64,000 nt of DNA, taken from assembly GCA_902362375.1 (NCBI GenBank), contig CABIVS010000007.1, forward strand, positions 186,001 through 250,000, given 5' to 3'. Below the pieces are notes generated by a model, which was given only the letters and a program-made list of their open reading frames with translations, was not told where the DNA came from and searched no databases. The stretch is from Bacteroidaceae bacterium. Its GTDB lineage: Bacteria; Bacteroidota; Bacteroidia; Bacteroidales; Bacteroidaceae. The position numbers and the translations under genes are program-made. Shown piece by piece: positions 62,654 to 64,000 of this stretch; within the stretch, counting starts at the first letter, position 1, and each line of letters opens with the position of its first letter.

Positions 62654-64000
62654 TTATTCTTCCTTTCTCTGCATCTTCATCCACATACCGCCGTTCTCGG
62701 TAGCACCTGTATCCGGACACAACAAGTAAATGTAGAATTTATTATCACCAGCTACATTCAAGCGGTCGTAACGAATCACAAACAGTCCTTTCTCATTGAA
62801 CCAAGTATCCAACAAGGGTTTGGTGTATGCATTCATATCTTTTACTTGATTGGGGTTCATCGCTCCACCACCGCAAGTTTCACCTTCACCCGACAAATTG
62901 GTGAAATGTATCCAATCCTTATCAACATTATTCATTCGGATATTAGCTCCCGGCTCGCTACTTCTAAAAGCAAGGTTCGCAAACCACCACGACCAAATAA
63001 CCAACGGACGCTGCGTGCAATCCGCATTTTTCCATCCATAGTCATATTTCATTAGGTTGATGTCCGCTATAGTGCCGCCATCTGTGAAAGAACCTTTCGT
63101 GCATTCCCAGATTTCATCACAGGCAGCACCCTTATTCTGCTCCTTACAGAATGAAAATTCTTTGCCTGCCGTCACATAATCAAAATCAGTTACAGCATCC
63201 TTGTTGGAAATGAATGTCACACCGGACATTCCTTCAACAGCCACCGTTTCGCCACTACAATCTATGGCTTTGAACGCATAAGTGTTTCCATCCAATGCCT
63301 TGATTCCTTCCACCGGAGTTTCCAATTTAAATACTTTTCCCTCTTTTACCAGCATTGATTCGTAATATTGTGTATGCCCGTTCACATCATTTCCACTCTT
63401 ATTTTCAAGCGTAACAATCTTTACAGAAATATCTGAAACACCAGCCAATGCCAAACTATAATAGCCAATCAGATTGCCGGAAGCATCACAAATCACTTGA
63501 TTATCCAATAGGTTCTTGGCAAATAATTCTGTAAACTCCGCTTTAGGTGCCACTTTAGTCTCTATATAACTTTTCGCCACCGTATGCAACTCCATCTTTC
63601 TGCCGGTAGCCACACCGACCAATATCAGTTTAGTGCTTTCCTCTGCTCTAGTAGCGTCTACTGCCGGAACTTCAGTGATCATAAATTTCGTATCCACATA
63701 TTCCGAACTTAAGTTTTGAAAATGAACATTACATTTATCAATGGTCAACTCTACCGCTTTACCACTTGTTGCAAAAGTAGTCTTCACTTCTATTGCTTGT
63801 TCCAAGAAATCGGAATCAAGAATTACCGTTCCATCCTTGCTAAACTGAAAGAAGAATTCACGTCCCTCACATTCAGTTATCCAACAACCCTCTGACGCAT
63901 TATAAAGTACTTCTTTCACATCCGATGACTTCAACCGATCACTCTCGCCATATCCTACGTCACTCAAATCAATTGTATTACATCCCCATAAGAGGAACAT
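62654..64000 (-). CDS. Lipoprotein of unknown function, N-terminus outside window
   Basis: At least 448 residues. The first in-window residues MFLLWGCNTIDLSDVG contain a lipobox (LLWGC), but the hydrophobic part is too short, so the true start lies just beyond base 64000. The body is beta-rich, and its C-terminal third reads WSWWFANLAFRSSEPGANIRM and DTWFNEKGLFVIRYDRLNV. The pattern suggests a surface glycan-binding or DUF-type protein, but I do not recognise the family. It is co-directional with the GH92 20 bases downstream and so probably belongs to locus 2. Confidence 0.8.
   Translation of the reverse strand: MFLLWGCNTIDLSDVGYGESDRLKSSDVKEVLYNASEGCWITECEGREFFFQFSKDGTVILDSDFLEQAIEVKTTFATSGKAVELTIDKCNVHFQNLSSEYVDTKFMITEVPAVDATRAEESTKLILVGVATGRKMELHTVAKSYIETKVAPKAEFTELFAKNLLDNQVICDASGNLIGYYSLALAGVSDISVKIVTLENKSGNDVNGHTQYYESMLVKEGKVFKLETPVEGIKALDGNTYAFKAIDCSGETVAVEGMSGVTFISNKDAVTDFDYVTAGKEFSFCKEQNKGAACDEIWECTKGSFTDGGTIADINLMKYDYGWKNADCTQRPLVIWSWWFANLAFRSSEPGANIRMNNVDKDWIHFTNLSGEGETCGGGAMNPNQVKDMNAYTKPLLDTWFNEKGLFVIRYDRLNVAGDNKFYIYLLCPDTGATENGGMWMKMQRKEE

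Noticed and set aside
61407..62729. Long plus-strand open frame (440 codons) opposite the GH92 and lipoprotein genes
   Set aside because: It is antisense to the GH92 frame, has no family features, crosses a gene boundary, and is explained by codon bias on the other strand.
1..64000. CRISPR arrays, insertion sequences, prophage or conjugative genes
   Set aside because: No regularly spaced repeats, transposase, integrase or phage structural genes were seen on either strand.
63960..64000. ATG at base 64000 as the true start of the last lipoprotein
   Set aside because: The hydrophobic part before the lipobox Cys would be only five or six residues, too short for a signal peptide; the start is probably outside the window.

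Overview
This window is chromosomal DNA from a gut Bacteroides, very probably B. thetaiotaomicron or a close relative. The evidence is SusC/SusD pairs, lipoprotein-rich glycan loci, TAnnTTTG-type -7 promoter boxes, FecR/ECF regulators and a hybrid-two-component-like regulator. The catalytic residues of the 755-residue GH92 protein fall at exactly the positions I remember for B. thetaiotaomicron BT3990 (E533, D642, D644, and H584-E585). The flanking gene order also matches my memory of BT3983-BT3994. The species assignment is recall plus inference, not a search result.

Region 1 (1-21.6 kb) is the 3' end of alaS followed by a high-mannose-N-glycan type polysaccharide utilisation locus in two convergent halves. 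The plus half holds a GH92 alpha-mannosidase, an ECF sigma factor, a FecR-like anti-sigma factor and two more GH92 enzymes. The minus half holds a SusC with an N-terminal STN signalling domain, a SusD, a catalytically dead GH18-like lipoprotein, a LamG lipoprotein, an active GH18 endo-beta-N-acetylglucosaminidase and a BACON/leucine-rich lipoprotein. A DUF6078-like gene and a cluster of GGCAC dyads lie at the meeting point. The likely flow is surface binding and GH18 release of the oligomannose, SusC/D import, and periplasmic trimming by GH92 enzymes. The SusC STN domain probably signals to the anti-sigma and sigma factors.

Region 2 (21.9-38.0 kb) is mostly housekeeping: a frameshifted small lipoprotein, a RecD-like helicase, a three-gene overlapping operon ending in rsmD, cardiolipin synthase, a large outer-membrane beta-barrel protein, a small membrane protein, aroB, an AraC regulator, tRNA-Pro(GGG), queA, a Nudix hydrolase, a glutathione peroxidase-like protein and a GH97 alpha-glycosidase.

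Region 3 (38.1-64 kb) is a second, larger mannosidase locus, all on the minus strand. Read from its upstream end it holds a truncated lipoprotein at the window edge, GH92, GH29, a divergent GH92 with an N-terminal discoidin-like domain, an HTCS-like regulator with a degenerate kinase core, SusC, SusD, GH92, GH92, a BSP-type metallopeptidase and GH92. It ends in a stretch of decayed DNA that contains a recognisable GH92 C-terminal remnant. The window therefore holds eight intact GH92 genes plus one remnant, in two differently regulated loci.
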